A DNA stretch of 64,000 nt, taken from assembly GCF_019803445.1 (NCBI RefSeq), contig NZ_CP081844.1:2926501-2990500 (forward strand), given 5' to 3'. The notes under the pieces were generated by a model, which was not told the origin of the DNA, did no database searches, and worked only from the letters and a program-made list of their open reading frames with translations. Every line of letters starts with the position of its first letter. Within the stretch, counting starts at the first letter, position 1. The translations under genes and the position numbers were made by a program. Below are positions 1 through 10,120 of the stretch, in pieces. This DNA comes from Caenibius sp. WL (GTDB lineage: Bacteria > Pseudomonadota > Alphaproteobacteria > Sphingomonadales > Sphingomonadaceae).

Positions 1-2568
1 GACCACACCGCATTCGAGCCCGGCGCGCACTTCGTCCACGTCGTCCTTGAAACGGCGCAGCGAAGCGATCGTCGTCTTCGAAACGATGACATCGTTGCGG
101 GTAAGGCGGGCATGGATGCCCTTCTTGATGTAACCATCGAGAACCAGCAGACCGGCCGCCTTGTCCTTCTTGCCCGCGGAGAAGATTTCCTTGATCTCCG
201 CACGGCCGACGACATGTTCGATCCGTTCCGGCCCCAGTTCGCCCGCCATCTCCTTCGCGATTTCCTCGGTCAAGTGATAGATGACGTCATAGTACATCAT
301 CCGGGTCTTGTTGCGCTCGATCAGTTCGCGCGCCTTGGCATTGGGGCGAACGTTGAAGCCGATGATCGGCGCGCCCGAGGCCGAAGCCAGCGTCACGTCG
401 CTCTCGGTGATCGCGCCCACGCCCGAATGCAGGATGCGGACCTTGATCTCGTCGTTCGAAAGGTTGTGGAGCGCGGTGTTGATCGCTTCCACCGAACCCT
501 GCACGTCGGCTTTCACCACCAGCGGGAATTCGATGACGTTCTGCTTGTCGGCCAGAGCCGAGAACATCGTATCGATGCTGGCGGGGGCCATTGTGGTGCG
601 CTTCTCGGTCGCCTTTTCCCTGCGGTAGGCGGAGACTTCGCGGGCGCGCTGCTCGTTTTCGACCACGGTCAGCGTATCGCCGGCCATCGGCACACCGCCA
701 AGACCCAGAACCTCGACCGGCATGGACGGCGGAGCTTCCTTCACCTGGCGCCCCTTGTCGTCGATCATCGCGCGGACACGGCCGCTTTCGGTGCCGACAA
801 CCAGAATATCGCCACGCTTGAGCGTGCCGCGCGTCACCAGAACGCTGGCCACCGGGCCCTTGCCCTTGTCCAGCTTGGCTTCGATCACGGTCGCTTCGGC
901 TTCGCGGTTCGGATTGGCCTTGAGTTCGAGCAGTTCGGCCTGAAGCAGGATCTTCTCGATCAGATCTTCGAGCCCAGCCCCGGTCTTTGCCGAGACTTCC
1001 ACATCCTGCACATCACCCGACATCGCTTCGACAACGATTTCGTGCTCGAGCAAGCGCTCACGCACCCGCTGCGGGTTGGCTTCGGGCTTGTCGGACTTGT
1101 TGATCGCCACGATCATCGGCACGCCAGCGGCCTTGGTATGATTGATGGCTTCCACCGTCTGGGGCATGATGCCGTCGTCGGCCGCCACCACCAACACCAC
1201 GATATCGGTGACATTGGCACCGCGCGCACGCATTTCGGTGAAGGCCGAGTGGCCCGGCGTATCGAGGAACGTGATCAGACCGCCGTTCTTGGTCTTGATC
1301 TGATAGGCCCCGATATGCTGCGTGATGCCGCCCGCTTCGCCGCGCACCACATCGGTGCCGCGCAGCGCATCGAGCAGGCTGGTCTTGCCATGATCGACGT
1401 GGCCCATGATCGTCACCACCGGTGGGCGCGTTTCCAGCGTCTCGTCGGCATCCACATCCACGGACGTATCGATATCGATGTCGCTTTCGCTGACGCGGGT
1501 GATGTTGTGGCCGAATTCCTCGACCAGCAGCTCCGCCGTGTCCTGGTCGATCGTCTGGTTGACGGTGACCATCATGCCCATCTTGAACAGCGCCTTGACC
1601 AGGTCCGCACCCTTTTCGGCCATGCGGTTGGCCAGTTCCTGCACCGTGATCGCTTCGGGCACGACGACATCGCGCACCTGCTTTTCACGCTGCTGCTGAT
1701 GGCCGGAGAAATGGGCCCGGCGTTCCTTTTCACGCGCACGCTTGAGCGCGGCGAGCGAACGCGCCCGGGCGCCTTCATCCTCGTTCAGCGCGCGGTTGAC
1801 CGTAAGCTTGCCGCCCCGGCGGCGGTCGTCCACGGTCTTTTCACGGGTCGCCTTGCGATCGTCCTTCTTGGCGCGATCCGGGCGGGGCTTGACTTCCGGC
1901 CGGGCCACGGGCGTGAACTTGCGCGGTGCCGGAGCGGGCGTGCCGCTTGCATCGGCAGCAGCCTTGTCTTCCCCATCGGCAGCGGCGGTATCGGCAGGCT
2001 TCGCCTCCACCGCGGTTTCGACCGGCGCTTCCGGTTGCGAATCAGCGGCAGGCGCGGCTTCTTCGGCCGGAGCGCTGGCAGCCGTCTGCTCCGCCTTGCG
2101 GGCGGCTGCAGCCTCTTCCTCGGCCCGGCGTTTTTCCTCGGCGCGGCGCTTTTCTTCTTCAATCGCGCGCAGACGCTCTTCCTCTTCGCGGCGATTGGCC
2201 TCCTCCAGCGCGCTAAGCCGGGCCTCTTCAGCTTCGCGCAGCAGGCGGGCCTGCATTTCCTGACGGCTTTCGTGCGTCTTCGGCGGCGCTGCCGGCTTGG
2301 GTGCGGTGGGAGCAGGCGCGGCCTTGGCCGCAGGGGCCGGAGCCGGTGCGGGGGTGGGCGCAGGCGCGGCAGCGGGCGGCGGAGGCGCAACCGCCTCCTT
2401 CGCCTCGGGCGCGGCTCCGGGCTTGACGATCTTGCGACGCTTCACTTCCACGACCACCTTGTTGGTGCGGCCGTGGCTGAAAGTCTGCTTGACCTCTCCC
2501 GCCTCGACCGACCGCTTGAGGCCAAGAGGCTTGCGGCCCAGCGTCGGTTTGTTGTCGGTATCGCTCAT
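1..2568 (-). CDS. infB: translation initiation factor IF-2 (C-terminal end cut off by window edge)
   Basis: IF-2 is the GTPase that brings initiator fMet-tRNA to the 30S subunit. The reading frame is open on the minus strand from ATG at 2568 to the window edge, so only the C-terminal end is missing. In order there is an N-terminal segment with KPLGLKR, a long Ala/Pro/Glu/Lys-rich low-complexity and coiled-coil region (about residues 60-280), an IF2_N-like helical domain, and the G domain with GHVDHGKTS near residues 388-396, then DTPGH and NKSD. It is the last visible gene of the leftward rimP-nusA-ylxR-infB block, which is the usual bacterial arrangement. Confidence 0.97.
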   Translation of the reverse strand, partial: MSDTDNKPTLGRKPLGLKRSVEAGEVKQTFSHGRTNKVVVEVKRRKIVKPGAAPEAKEAVAPPPPAAAPAPTPAPAPAPAAKAAPAPTAPKPAAPPKTHESRQEMQARLLREAEEARLSALEEANRREEEERLRAIEEEKRRAEEKRRAEEEAAAARKAEQTAASAPAEEAAPAADSQPEAPVETAVEAKPADTAAADGEDKAAADASGTPAPAPRKFTPVARPEVKPRPDRAKKDDRKATREKTVDDRRRGGKLTVNRALNEDEGARARSLAALKRAREKERRAHFSGHQQQREKQVRDVVVPEAITVQELANRMAEKGADLVKALFKMGMMVTVNQTIDQDTAELLVEEFGHNITRVSESDIDIDTSVDVDADETLETRPPVVTIMGHVDHGKTSLLDALRGTDVVRGEAGGITQHIGAYQIKTKNGGLITFLDTPGHSAFTEMRARGANVTDIVVLVVAADDGIMPQTVEAINHTKAAGVPMIVAINKSDKPEANPQRVRERLLEHEIVVEAMSGDVQDVEVSAKTGAGLEDLIEKILLQAELLELKANPNREAEATVIEAKLDKGKGPVASVLVTRGTLKRGDILVVGTESGRVRAMIDDKGRQVKEAPPSMPVEVLGLGGVPMAGDTLTVVENEQRAREVSAYRREKATEKRTTMAPASIDTMFSALADKQNVIEFPLVVKADVQGSVEAINTALHNLSNDEIKVRILHSGVGAITESDVTLASASGAPIIGFNVRPNAKARELIERNKTRMMYYDVIYHLTEEIAKEMAGELGPERIEHVVGRAEIKEIFSAGKKDKAAGLLVLDGYIKKGIHARLTRNDVIVSKTTIASLRRFKDDVDEVRAGLECGVV

Positions 2569-2614
2569 AAAGCTCGTCTAACCCTTCGTATTCCAAATAA
2601 TTCGCCGTCGCGTG

Positions 2615-3346
2615 TCACGCGCCAGCATTCGTCCATTCGCCGGTATCGTCTGCGGCTGCGCCATCCGCCCCGATGAAATGCAGCAAGCGCCGCAGCGGTA
2701 AGGCTACCCTTTCAGCCGAATTGTCTTCGGCCAATGCCAGATGGACGACATTATCGCGGCCCAATGCCACAGACAGCGCCGCCCGGTCCAGTGGCAAGCG
2801 TATGCCCCCCATACCGGACCCTTCGGCATCCATGCCCACACGCCAGGCCTGATCGAGCTTTCGCGTGCCGTCTTCCGCCGCATCCGCCGCATGGGCCAGC
2901 CATGCGACGCCGCCCATCCGGGCCTGCTCCGCGATGCGGTCGGTCCCCAAGATAAGCTTTCCCGCCCGCATTTCGAGACCCAGACGGTCGAGAAATGCGC
3001 GCGTCAGCGCCTGTTCCACCATGTCGGGCAGGGATTCGGCGATTTCCATCCGCGCGCCTTTGAAAGCCCGCGCCAGAGCGCCCTTGAGCTTGCCGTTGGC
3101 GAGCGCGGCAGAAAGAGCATCGCGCGTGACGCCGATCCAGGCCCCCCGCCCCGGCGCACGCGCCAGGGCATCGGGCAGCACGTACGAAGTGCCGTCCGGA
3201 GCTTCCGGAGAAATGGCCAGCCGCACCAGCGCATCCCGCGGGGCGTTGTCCCCCGTCAGGATGCAGCGGCGCTCAGGCCCGCTTGCGCGAGCCTTGCGGC
3301 CTTCAGCGATGTCTGGGCTTAGCGCCTCATTGTGAGGATTCCGCAT
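2615..3346 (-). CDS. ylxR: YlxR-family (DUF448) RNA-binding protein with C-terminal L7Ae-like extension
   Basis: This 243-aa protein begins with the YlxR/DUF448 signature: PERRCILTG near residues 25-33 and ARAPGRGAWIG around residues 61-71. The C-terminal half is compatible with the L7Ae-like extension often fused to YlxR in alphaproteobacteria. The start at 3346 overlaps the end of nusA by 20 bases, so translation is probably coupled. The gene lies between nusA and infB, the conserved position for this family, whose members bind RNA and are tied to ribosome or RNase P function. The exact role here is unknown. Confidence 0.85.
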   Translation of the reverse strand: MRNPHNEALSPDIAEGRKARASGPERRCILTGDNAPRDALVRLAISPEAPDGTSYVLPDALARAPGRGAWIGVTRDALSAALANGKLKGALARAFKGARMEIAESLPDMVEQALTRAFLDRLGLEMRAGKLILGTDRIAEQARMGGVAWLAHAADAAEDGTRKLDQAWRVGMDAEGSGMGGIRLPLDRAALSVALGRDNVVHLALAEDNSAERVALPLRRLLHFIGADGAAADDTGEWTNAGA

Positions 3347-4967
3347 CAGCGGCCTCCTCGTTTGCAGGCCCGTCGTTCACCGGTTCGTCATCGAACCAGT
3401 GCGCACGCGCGGCCATGATGATTTCGTTGCCTTGTTCTTCGCTCAATCCATAGACCGCGAGCACGCCGCCCTTGTCTTCCGTGCGGCCGCTGCGGCGCGG
3501 CGCCGGGGCGTTGTCGCGGCGGCGCGGCGCTTCGCGCTTCTTGGCGATCAGTTCGTCAGTGGCGAGATCGGCCAGATCGTCGAGCGTCTTGATCCCGGCC
3601 TTGCCCAGCGTGACCAGCATGGCTTCGGTCAGATGCGGCATTTCGGCCAGCGCATCCTCGACTCCGAGGGCGCGCCGTTCTTCGCGCGCGGCTTCTTCGC
3701 GCCGTTCCAGCGCTTCGATCGCACGGCTCTGCAGTTCTTCGGCCAGTTCCTCGTCGAAGCCTTCGATCCCGGCCAGTTCGTCCATCGCCACATAGGCGAC
3801 TTCTTCCAGCTCGGCGAAGCCTTCGGCGACCAGCAACTGCGAGAGCGTTTCGTCAACGTCGAGTTCTTCCTCGAACATCTTCGAACGTTCGGCGAATTCC
3901 TTCTGGCGCTTCTCGCTCGCTTCCGCCTCGGTCATGATATCGATCGCTGCGTTGGTCAGCGAGGAGGCGAGGCGCACGTTCTGGCCACGGCGGCCGATGG
4001 CCAGCGAAAGCTGGTCATCAGGCACCACCACTTCGATGCGGCTTTCTTCCTCGTCGATCACCACGCGGCTGACAGTGGCGGGCTGGAGCGCGTTGACGAC
4101 GAACGTCGCGGTGTCTTCGCTCCAGGGGATGATGTCGATCTTTTCGCCCTGCAGTTCCTGCACCACCGCCTGAACGCGGCTGCCCTTCATGCCGACGCAG
4201 GCGCCGACCGGATCGATCGAGCTGTCATGGCTGATCACGCCGATCTTGGCGCGGCTGCCCGGATCGCGGGCGGCGGCCTTGATCTCGATGATGCCATCGT
4301 AGATTTCGGGCACTTCCTGCGCGAACAGCTTCTTCATGAATTCGGGGTGCGCGCGGGACAGGAAAATCTGCGGGCCGCGATTGTTGCGTTCCACTTTCAG
4401 GATCAGCGCGCGGACACGTTCGCCAACACGGGCCGCTTCGCGCGGAATCTGCTGATCGCGGCGGATCACGCCTTCGGCTCGGCCGAGATTGACGATCACA
4501 TGGCCGAATTCGACCGACTTGATCACGCCGGTGACGACTTCGCCCGCGCGATCCTTGAATTCCTCGTACTGGCGCTCACGCTCGGCATCGCGGACCTTCT
4601 GGAAGATCACCTGCTTGGCGGACTGCGCATCGATGCGGCCAAGATCGACCGGCGGCAGCGGATCGACGATGAAATCGCCCACTTTCGCACCCGGCTGGAG
4701 CTTTTCGGCCTGCTTGAGATCGACCTGCTTGAAGTAGTCTTCCACTTCCTCGACCACTTCGACCACACGCCACAGGCGCAGATCGCCCGTCTGCGGATCG
4801 AGCTTGGCGCGAATGTCGTTTTCCGCGCCATAACGGTTGCGCGCGGATTTCTGGATCGCCTCTTCCATTGCTTCGATGACGATCGACTTGTCGATCATCT
4901 TCTCGCTGGCAACGGAGTTCGCAATTGCGAGCAGCTCTGCCTTGTTGGCGGAAATCGCACTGGCCAT
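3327..4967 (-). CDS. nusA: transcription termination/antitermination protein NusA
   Basis: NusA binds RNA polymerase and nascent RNA and modulates pausing, termination and antitermination. The 546-aa product has the expected order: N-terminal RNAP-binding domain (1-130), S1 domain (about 143-205, [20 protein letters not shown]), KH1 with [11 protein letters not shown] (about 256-264), KH2 with [11 protein letters not shown] (about 325-335), and C-terminal helix-hairpin-helix repeats in an acidic tail, as is usual in Gram-negatives. It follows rimP after a 6-base gap and overlaps ylxR. Confidence 0.97.
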   Translation of the reverse strand: MASAISANKAELLAIANSVASEKMIDKSIVIEAMEEAIQKSARNRYGAENDIRAKLDPQTGDLRLWRVVEVVEEVEDYFKQVDLKQAEKLQPGAKVGDFIVDPLPPVDLGRIDAQSAKQVIFQKVRDAERERQYEEFKDRAGEVVTGVIKSVEFGHVIVNLGRAEGVIRRDQQIPREAARVGERVRALILKVERNNRGPQIFLSRAHPEFMKKLFAQEVPEIYDGIIEIKAAARDPGSRAKIGVISHDSSIDPVGACVGMKGSRVQAVVQELQGEKIDIIPWSEDTATFVVNALQPATVSRVVIDEEESRIEVVVPDDQLSLAIGRRGQNVRLASSLTNAAIDIMTEAEASEKRQKEFAERSKMFEEELDVDETLSQLLVAEGFAELEEVAYVAMDELAGIEGFDEELAEELQSRAIEALERREEAAREERRALGVEDALAEMPHLTEAMLVTLGKAGIKTLDDLADLATDELIAKKREAPRRRDNAPAPRRSGRTEDKGGVLAVYGLSEEQGNEIIMAARAHWFDDEPVNDGPANEEAADAESSQ

Positions 4968-4973
4968 GGGTCT

Positions 4974-5525
4974 TCAGCCTTCCTCTTCTTCGAGAATCTC
5001 GTCCGCGCCACTGGAGTCGAGCGGGCGGGTCGCAGCAATCAGGCGGTCGGTCAAGACCAGCTTCGCCGCATGAATGTGGGCAAACGGGAACGACACCGCC
5101 CCCTTTTTGCGATCTTCCATAGTGATCACATCATTTTCGACACCGGTAAGATCGCCCCGGAAATCGCGCTGTCCATCGAGCTTTTCGGACAGGCTGATCT
5201 TTGCCTCATGCCCGGCCCAGTCGGCAAAATCCTTGATCCGGGTGAGCGGCCGGTCAATCCCCGGCGAACTGACTTCGAGGCGATAGGCCCCCGCGATCAG
5301 CACTTCGCCCTGTTCTTCCAGCGCATCGATCACATCCGACACGCGGCGCGAAAGTTCGGCGCACTGTTCGATCACCAGCTGGCCGGTAGCCGGATCTTCC
5401 GCCATGATCTGCAAGGCGGGTTCATCCCCGGCCTCGGAGCCCAGCATTTTCACACGCACGAGCTCGAAGCCCAGGGCTTTCACCTCGGGTTCCACCACTT
5501 CCGTAATGCGCGCAATATCGGCCAT
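4974..5525 (-). CDS. rimP: ribosome maturation factor RimP
   Basis: RimP assists 30S subunit assembly. I start it at ATG 5525 (MADIARITEVVEPEVKALGF, 183 aa). Upstream in-frame Met codons at 5552 and 5615 would add residues atypical of the family. Family motifs are visible: LGFELVRVK, the central YRLEVSSPGIDRPL segment, and the C-terminal HAKLVLTD-type region. It is the first gene of the leftward rimP-nusA-ylxR-infB operon. The promoter must lie in the 215-base gap shared with the divergent sufE. Confidence 0.94.
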   Translation of the reverse strand: MADIARITEVVEPEVKALGFELVRVKMLGSEAGDEPALQIMAEDPATGQLVIEQCAELSRRVSDVIDALEEQGEVLIAGAYRLEVSSPGIDRPLTRIKDFADWAGHEAKISLSEKLDGQRDFRGDLTGVENDVITMEDRKKGAVSFPFAHIHAAKLVLTDRLIAATRPLDSSGADEILEEEEG

Positions 5526-5740
5526 CGCCACTCCAAAATACTTGCCGAACATGACAGCAACGCGGTTTCGCGCCCGGCCCCAGTCGGGGCCAGCGTCCAA
5601 ACCTTGTCTCGACAATGTCGGGATGGCGCGCAGATAAGCCTATTGCAGGCAATTTGCAAGTTCTTTCGCCCGGGAGGCCACAGGCGCCCAGCCCTATCGC
5701 CTCTTTGCCCGTTCCTGATTTGCCGCTAAGGCCCCGCGCC

Positions 5741-6148
5741 ATGCGCTCTCTCGACGATATCCGCGAAGAATATGAATTCCTCGAAGGCGATGAACGGTAT
5801 CGCCTGCTGATCGATCTCGGCCGCGATCTGGAGCCGATGCCCGATGCACTGAAGACCGACGCCACGCTGGTGCGCGGCTGCTCCGCCGCCGTGTGGATCT
5901 ACCCCACGCAGGAAGGGGAACGGCTGCATTTCCTCGCCGATTCGAACGCGGCTATCACCAAGGGAATCGTGGCGCTGGTGCTGGCCGCCGTGCAGGATCG
6001 CCCGGCGGCGGAAGTAGCGGCGATGGATATCACCGCCGCGCTCGAACCGTTCGACCTGCGCAATCAGCTTTCTTCCAATCGCACGCAGGGCGTGCCCAAC
6101 ATGATCGCGCTGATCCGCGAAACCGCCCGGCGCATCGCCGCAGGCTGA
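5741..6148 (+). CDS. sufE: SufE family Fe-S cluster assembly sulfur acceptor
   Basis: SufE accepts sulfane sulfur from a SufS-type cysteine desulfurase for Fe-S cluster assembly. The 135-aa product has the invariant acceptor cysteine in LVRGCSAAVW (Cys47), the AITKGIVALV helix and the C-terminal S-S-N-R-x-x-G-V-P-N segment. The ATG at 5741 gives the usual family length, whereas a longer frame to 5615 would add an unrelated leader. It is transcribed away from rimP. No other suf genes are in the window. Confidence 0.93.
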   Translation: MRSLDDIREEYEFLEGDERYRLLIDLGRDLEPMPDALKTDATLVRGCSAAVWIYPTQEGERLHFLADSNAAITKGIVALVLAAVQDRPAAEVAAMDITAALEPFDLRNQLSSNRTQGVPNMIALIRETARRIAAG

Positions 6149-6303
6149 ACGCCAGCCTAACACAGGCCCGTTTCCGCGACACTTTGGTACAAAACGCGAC
6201 GCTCAAACGCATTTTCCGATGCTAGATCAAAGGCATCGGCACTCCCCGCCGAGCAAGACCAAGGCACGGCCCCTGCAACGGCCATGCCAGAGGAGTGAAA
6301 CCC

Positions 6304-6660
6304 ATGCGTAAGTTCCTTGTCGCCGCCCCGCTCGCTCTCGCCACCGCCGCCGTGCTCGCCACACCCGCTTCGGCCGCGCCGGGCTCCTACAACAGCGCCC
6401 AGATCAGCCGCGAAATCAACCAGCTCGATGCCCGGATCGACCGGGCCCAAGCGCGCCGGGCCATTTCGCCCCGCGAGGCGAACCAGCTTCACCGCGAAGT
6501 CCGCCAGATCAGGGATCTGCGGGCGCATTATGCCCGTGGCGGTTTCACCCGGGCGGAACTGCGCACGCTCAACGTCCGGATCGACAACGTGGAGCGGAAA
6601 CTGCGGGCGGAACGCAACGATCGCGACAACCGCCCCGGCCGCAATCCCTATCGCCGCTGA
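6304..6660 (+). CDS. small secreted periplasmic protein of unknown function
   Basis: The 118-aa product starts with a clear Sec signal peptide (MRKFLVAAPLALATAAVL, cleavage near ASA-AP). The mature region is charged and Arg-rich, probably helical (REINQLDARIDRAQARRAISPREANQLHREV). An AGGAG at 6291-6295 is 8 bases before ATG 6304; a GTG at 6295 is in frame but lies within the SD. This composition is common in small sphingomonad periplasmic proteins, but I do not recognise a named family. Confidence 0.8.
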   Translation: MRKFLVAAPLALATAAVLATPASAAPGSYNSAQISREINQLDARIDRAQARRAISPREANQLHREVRQIRDLRAHYARGGFTRAELRTLNVRIDNVERKLRAERNDRDNRPGRNPYRR

Positions 6661-6722
6661 TCAGGCCGATTAAAAGCGATAACCCCCTTGTCTTGCGGGG
6701 TCGGCGCGCCTAGCTGCCAGCT

Positions 6723-8156
6723 ATGGCTAGCAGACCCCGCACTCTCTACGAAAAGATCTGGGATGCCCATGTCGTGGAATCGCGCGACGATGGCACCTCG
6801 ATCATCTATATCGACCGTCATCTCGTCCATGAGGTGACGAGCCCGCAGGCATTCGAAGCCTTGCGGATGAGCGGCCGCAAGGTCCGCCGTCCCGAGCTTA
6901 CGCTGGCCGTGCCGGATCACAACCTGCCCACCACCGCGCGGCTTGACGCAGCGGGCAACCGCCTGCCCATCGCCGACAAGGAAAGCGCGCAGCAACTCGC
7001 CGCGCTGGAGCGGAACGCACCCGAATTCGGCGTGCGCTACATCGGCGCGACCGATGCCGAACAGGGCATCGTCCACGTGGTCGGCCCGGAACAAGGCTTC
7101 TCTCTGCCCGGCGCGACCATCGTTTGCGGCGACAGCCACACCGCTTGCCACGGCGGCATCGGCGCGCTGGCTTTCGGCATCGGCACGTCCGAGGTCGAAC
7201 ACGTGCTGGCCACGCAAACCCTGCTGCTTAAACGCTCGAAGACCATGGAAGTCATGGTCGACGGCGATCTCGGCCCTGGCGTGACGCCGAAGGACCTGAT
7301 CCTGCACATCATCGGCGTGATCGGCACCGCCGGCGGCACCGGCTACGTAATCGAGTATCGCGGCAAGGTGTTCGAGGAAATGAGCATCGAAGGCCGGCTG
7401 ACCGTGTGCAACATGTCCATCGAAGGCGGTGCCCGTGCAGGCCTCGTCGCGCCGGACGACAAGACGTTCGCCTATCTCCAGGGCCGTCCCTACGCTCCCA
7501 AGGGCGCGGACTGGGACAAGGCGTTGGCGTGGTGGAAAACGCTCCGCACCGACGGTGGCGCGACGTTCGACAAGAGCGTGCGGATCGATGCCGCCGATGT
7601 GCAGCCGACCGTCACCTGGGGCACGAGCCCCGAAGACGTGGTGCCGATCGGCGGCGTGGTTCCGGCGCCCGAAAGCTTCGCCGACCCGTCCAAGCGGGAC
7701 GCGGCGCGGGCCAGCCTCGATTACATGGGGCTGGAACCGGGCCAGAAGATGAGCGAAGTCGAAGTGCAGAACATCTTCATCGGCAGTTGCACCAACAGCC
7801 GCATCGAAGACCTGCGCGCCGCCGCCGCCGTGCTCAAGGGGCGCAAGAAAGCCGCCAATGTCAAATGGGCGATCGTGGTGCCGGGTTCGGGGCTGGTGAA
7901 GCGCCAGGCGGAAGCCGAGGGGCTCGACCGGATTTTCATCGACGCCGGGCTCGAATGGCGCGAACCGGGCTGCTCCGCGTGTCTGGGCATGAACCCGGAC
8001 AAGGTTCCGGCGGGTGAACGCTGCGCTTCGACCAGCAACCGCAATTTCGTAGGCCGCCAGGGCCCCGGCAGCCGCACGCATCTCGTCTCTCCCGCGATGG
8101 CGGCCGCCGCGGCCGTCACCGGCAAGCTGACCGATGTGCGCGAATTGATAGGGTGA
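6723..8156 (+). CDS. leuC: 3-isopropylmalate dehydratase large subunit
   Basis: LeuC, with LeuD, isomerises 2- to 3-isopropylmalate in leucine synthesis and carries a 4Fe-4S cluster. The 477-aa product has aconitase-family signatures: [17 protein letters not shown], and the cluster ligands Cys356 (GSCTNSR), Cys417 and Cys420 (GCSACLGMN). The length matches bacterial LeuC. It is followed at 4 bases by a tiny gene and then leuD, so leuC-orf-leuD should be one transcript. The 62-base leader after the preceding gene probably holds the promoter. Confidence 0.97.
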   Translation: MASRPRTLYEKIWDAHVVESRDDGTSIIYIDRHLVHEVTSPQAFEALRMSGRKVRRPELTLAVPDHNLPTTARLDAAGNRLPIADKESAQQLAALERNAPEFGVRYIGATDAEQGIVHVVGPEQGFSLPGATIVCGDSHTACHGGIGALAFGIGTSEVEHVLATQTLLLKRSKTMEVMVDGDLGPGVTPKDLILHIIGVIGTAGGTGYVIEYRGKVFEEMSIEGRLTVCNMSIEGGARAGLVAPDDKTFAYLQGRPYAPKGADWDKALAWWKTLRTDGGATFDKSVRIDAADVQPTVTWGTSPEDVVPIGGVVPAPESFADPSKRDAARASLDYMGLEPGQKMSEVEVQNIFIGSCTNSRIEDLRAAAAVLKGRKKAANVKWAIVVPGSGLVKRQAEAEGLDRIFIDAGLEWREPGCSACLGMNPDKVPAGERCASTSNRNFVGRQGPGSRTHLVSPAMAAAAAVTGKLTDVRELIG

Positions 8157-8160
8157 TGCG

Positions 8161-8337
8161 ATGAGCAAGAAGAGCGACAAGAACTGGACCGGTCCGGCAG
8201 CGATTGCCGGGGCCGCTATCGGCTCGGCCGCGGTGGCCGCGGCGTTGCTGTTCTCCAGGTCCCGCAAGGACAAGAACAAGGGCAAGCCCACATCGCAGCC
8301 GCACACCCCCACTGGCGAAAAGCCGGAGACCGATTGA
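8161..8337 (+). CDS. 58-aa single-pass membrane peptide between leuC and leuD
   Basis: This short gene starts at ATG 8161, four bases after the leuC stop, and ends at TGA 8337, whose last base is the A of the leuD ATG. The product has a basic N-terminus ([11 protein letters not shown]), a transmembrane segment [19 protein letters not shown] (about residues 13-31) and a Lys/Arg/Pro-rich tail. The exact TGATG junction with leuD argues that it is translated. Its function is unknown. Similar small membrane ORFs in leu operons of related genomes would have to be searched for. Confidence 0.72.
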   Translation: MSKKSDKNWTGPAAIAGAAIGSAAVAAALLFSRSRKDKNKGKPTSQPHTPTGEKPETD

Positions 8338-8942
8338 TGCAGCCTGTCCATGAAGTAAGCGGCCCCGCCATTCCGTTCGGCCGCAAGAATATCGATACGG
8401 ACATCATCATCCCGGCGCACTGGCTGAAGACCATCAGCCGCGAAGGGCTGGGGCGCGGCGCTTTCGAAGCCTTGCGCGCCGATCCGGACAACATCTTCGA
8501 TCAGGAGGCCTACAAAGGCGCGCCGATCCTGATTGCGGGCGACAATTTCGGCTGCGGTTCCAGCCGCGAACACGCCGCCTGGGCCCTACTCGACATGGGC
8601 ATCAAGGCCGTGATCGCCCCCAGCTTTTCCGATATCTTTTCGGGCAACGCGTTCAAAAACGGCATTCTGACTGTCGTTCTGCCGCAGGAACAGGTCGATC
8701 GCCTGCTGGAAGTAGCGCAGACCGATCCGTTGACGATCGATCTCGAAGCGCAGACCGTGACCAGCCCGTTCCAGGACCGGTTCTCGTTCGAAATCGATCC
8801 GTTCCGCAAGCATTGCCTGCTGAACGGGCTGGACGAAGTGGGCCTGACGCTGGCCCGCGACGCGGCGATTGCCGATTACGAAAGCCAGCAGGCGGTGGAC
8901 ATGCCATGGTTCGCCAAAGGCACCGCCCTCGCCGCTGCCTGA
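8337..8942 (+). CDS. leuD: 3-isopropylmalate dehydratase small subunit
   Basis: LeuD is the swivel-domain partner of LeuC. The 201-aa product has [18 protein letters not shown], the [14 protein letters not shown] motif and a C-terminal [19 protein letters not shown] segment typical of bacterial LeuD. The ATG at 8337 overlaps the preceding stop by one base, so it is translationally coupled to the small membrane gene. Confidence 0.96.
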   Translation: MQPVHEVSGPAIPFGRKNIDTDIIIPAHWLKTISREGLGRGAFEALRADPDNIFDQEAYKGAPILIAGDNFGCGSSREHAAWALLDMGIKAVIAPSFSDIFSGNAFKNGILTVVLPQEQVDRLLEVAQTDPLTIDLEAQTVTSPFQDRFSFEIDPFRKHCLLNGLDEVGLTLARDAAIADYESQQAVDMPWFAKGTALAAA

Positions 8943-8999
8943 TCCTCGCAGACCGATTCCGCAGACACCCCATCGCGATTTACTCATCAAGGGACCGAC

Positions 9000-9323
9000 A
9001 TGACCGACTTCAATGACCGCGAACGCGCAGAAGAAGCCAAGTTCGCACTGGACGAAGAAACCGCCTTCCGCGTGGCCGCCCGCCGCAACCGGCTGTTCGG
9101 CCAGTGGGCCGCCGAAAAGATGGGCCTGACCGTGGAAGAAACCGATGCCTATGCCAAATCGGTGGTCCAGGCCGATTTCGAGGAAGCCGGCGATGAAGAC
9201 GTGATCCGCAAGGTTCTGGGCGATCTGACCAGCGCCGGGATCGAGATCGATGAAGCCGCCGTGCGCGATGCGCTGGCGGAAAAATCGATCGAGGCCCGCC
9301 GCCAGCTTATCGGCAAAGTCTGA
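9000..9323 (+). CDS. DUF1476 / F1-ATPase zeta-type inhibitor protein
   Basis: The 107-aa product matches the alphaproteobacterial DUF1476 family, whose Paracoccus member is the zeta subunit inhibiting F1 ATP hydrolysis. Characteristic features are the N-terminal FNDRERAEEAKFALDEE region, the basic RVAARRNRLFGQWAAEKMGL segment and the Glu/Asp-rich four-helix C-terminus. That it inhibits the ATPase here is inferred from the family. bolA follows 22 bases downstream. Confidence 0.88.
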   Translation: MTDFNDRERAEEAKFALDEETAFRVAARRNRLFGQWAAEKMGLTVEETDAYAKSVVQADFEEAGDEDVIRKVLGDLTSAGIEIDEAAVRDALAEKSIEARRQLIGKV

Positions 9324-9345
9324 ACGCACAGGAAGGACCAGCCTC

Positions 9346-9579
9346 ATGCCGATGGCCGCCGACGACATTGCCGCCATGATCAAGGCCGCCCTGCCCGATG
9401 CAGTGGTCGAGATCACCGATCTGGCCGGTGACGGCGATCATTATGCCGCGCGCGTGACTTCGGCCGCCTTTGCCGGAAAAAGCCGTATCCAGCAGCACAA
9501 GCTGGTTTACGAAGCGCTGGGCGGCAATATGGGCGGAACGCTCCATGCCTTGCAACTGACGACCGCCATCCCCAATTGA
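9346..9579 (+). CDS. BolA-family protein
   Basis: BolA-like proteins pair with CGFS monothiol glutaredoxins in iron sensing and Fe-S trafficking. The 77-aa product has the family core YAARVTSAAFAGKSRIQQHKLVYEALG, including the C-terminal His of QHKLVY that helps ligate a cluster in the Grx-BolA heterodimer. The ATG at 9346 gives a normal family length. The CGFS glutaredoxin gene is 49 bases downstream, the expected pairing. Confidence 0.92.
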   Translation: MPMAADDIAAMIKAALPDAVVEITDLAGDGDHYAARVTSAAFAGKSRIQQHKLVYEALGGNMGGTLHALQLTTAIPN

Positions 9580-9628
9580 GCGGGACAGGCCAGTACCGCC
9601 TTTCACGCTCCATCACAGGGCCAAACCC

Positions 9629-9961
9629 ATGTCTGACACCAATTCCCGTATTGCCGAAATCGTGAACGCGAACGATGTCGTTCTGTTCATGAAGGGCACC
9701 CCGCTGTTTCCGCAGTGTGGCTTTTCCAGCCGCGCGGTTGCCATTCTCGAACATTGCGGCGTGGAATTCGCCAGTGTCGACGTGCTGCAGGACATGGATA
9801 TCCGCCAGGGCATCAAGACCTATTCGGAATGGCCGACCATTCCCCAGCTCTATGTGAAGGGCGAATTCGTCGGCGGCAGCGACATCATGATGGAAATGTA
9901 CGAAGCGGGCGAACTGCAACAGCTCATGCAGGACAATCAGGTCAAGCCCGCCTCCGACTGA
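9629..9961 (+). CDS. grxD: monothiol glutaredoxin, Grx4/GrxD type
   Basis: The 110-aa product has a single-domain thioredoxin fold with the CGFS active site at residues 30-33 (LFPQCGFSSRAV), the cis-Pro WPTIPQLYVKGEFVGGSDI segment and a C-terminal helix. Such proteins bind a 2Fe-2S cluster with glutathione and act with BolA. A strong intrinsic terminator follows directly, closing this operon. Confidence 0.95.
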   Translation: MSDTNSRIAEIVNANDVVLFMKGTPLFPQCGFSSRAVAILEHCGVEFASVDVLQDMDIRQGIKTYSEWPTIPQLYVKGEFVGGSDIMMEMYEAGELQQLMQDNQVKPASD

Positions 9962-9980
9962 ACCGCTTTCCGGTAAAAGC

Positions 9981-10016
9981 AAACGGGCCTGCCGCCTTCG
10001 CGCGGCGGGCCCGTTT
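9981..10016 (+). terminator. intrinsic terminator after grxD
   Basis: A hairpin of about 15 pairs is formed by aaacgggcctgccgc and gcggcgggcccgttt, with a short TTCG-type loop. It begins 19 bases after the grxD stop. The right arm ends in a short TTT, and the left arm begins with AAA, so it could work in both directions. Confidence 0.8.
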
Positions 10017-10120
10017 GCTGTTTGCGCACGAACGATACCACCCGGAAAACCGGCAACTATTCCGACAGAAGCGGCGCTGCCCTCTTGGCAATCCGCCGCG
10101 CGCTCCCCACTGTCAGGCAC

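Noticed and set aside
112-2676. 854-aa open frame on the plus strand across infB
   Set aside because: It is antisense to infB, with low-complexity His/Arg/Gly composition typical of GC-rich shadows. The minus-strand IF-2 motifs are decisive.
3399-5729. 776-aa open frame on the plus strand across nusA and rimP
   Set aside because: Shadow of two clearly recognised minus-strand genes; no domain seen in its translation.
6648-8573. 641-aa minus-strand frame across leuC and leuD
   Set aside because: Antisense to LeuC/LeuD with intact catalytic motifs; shadow.
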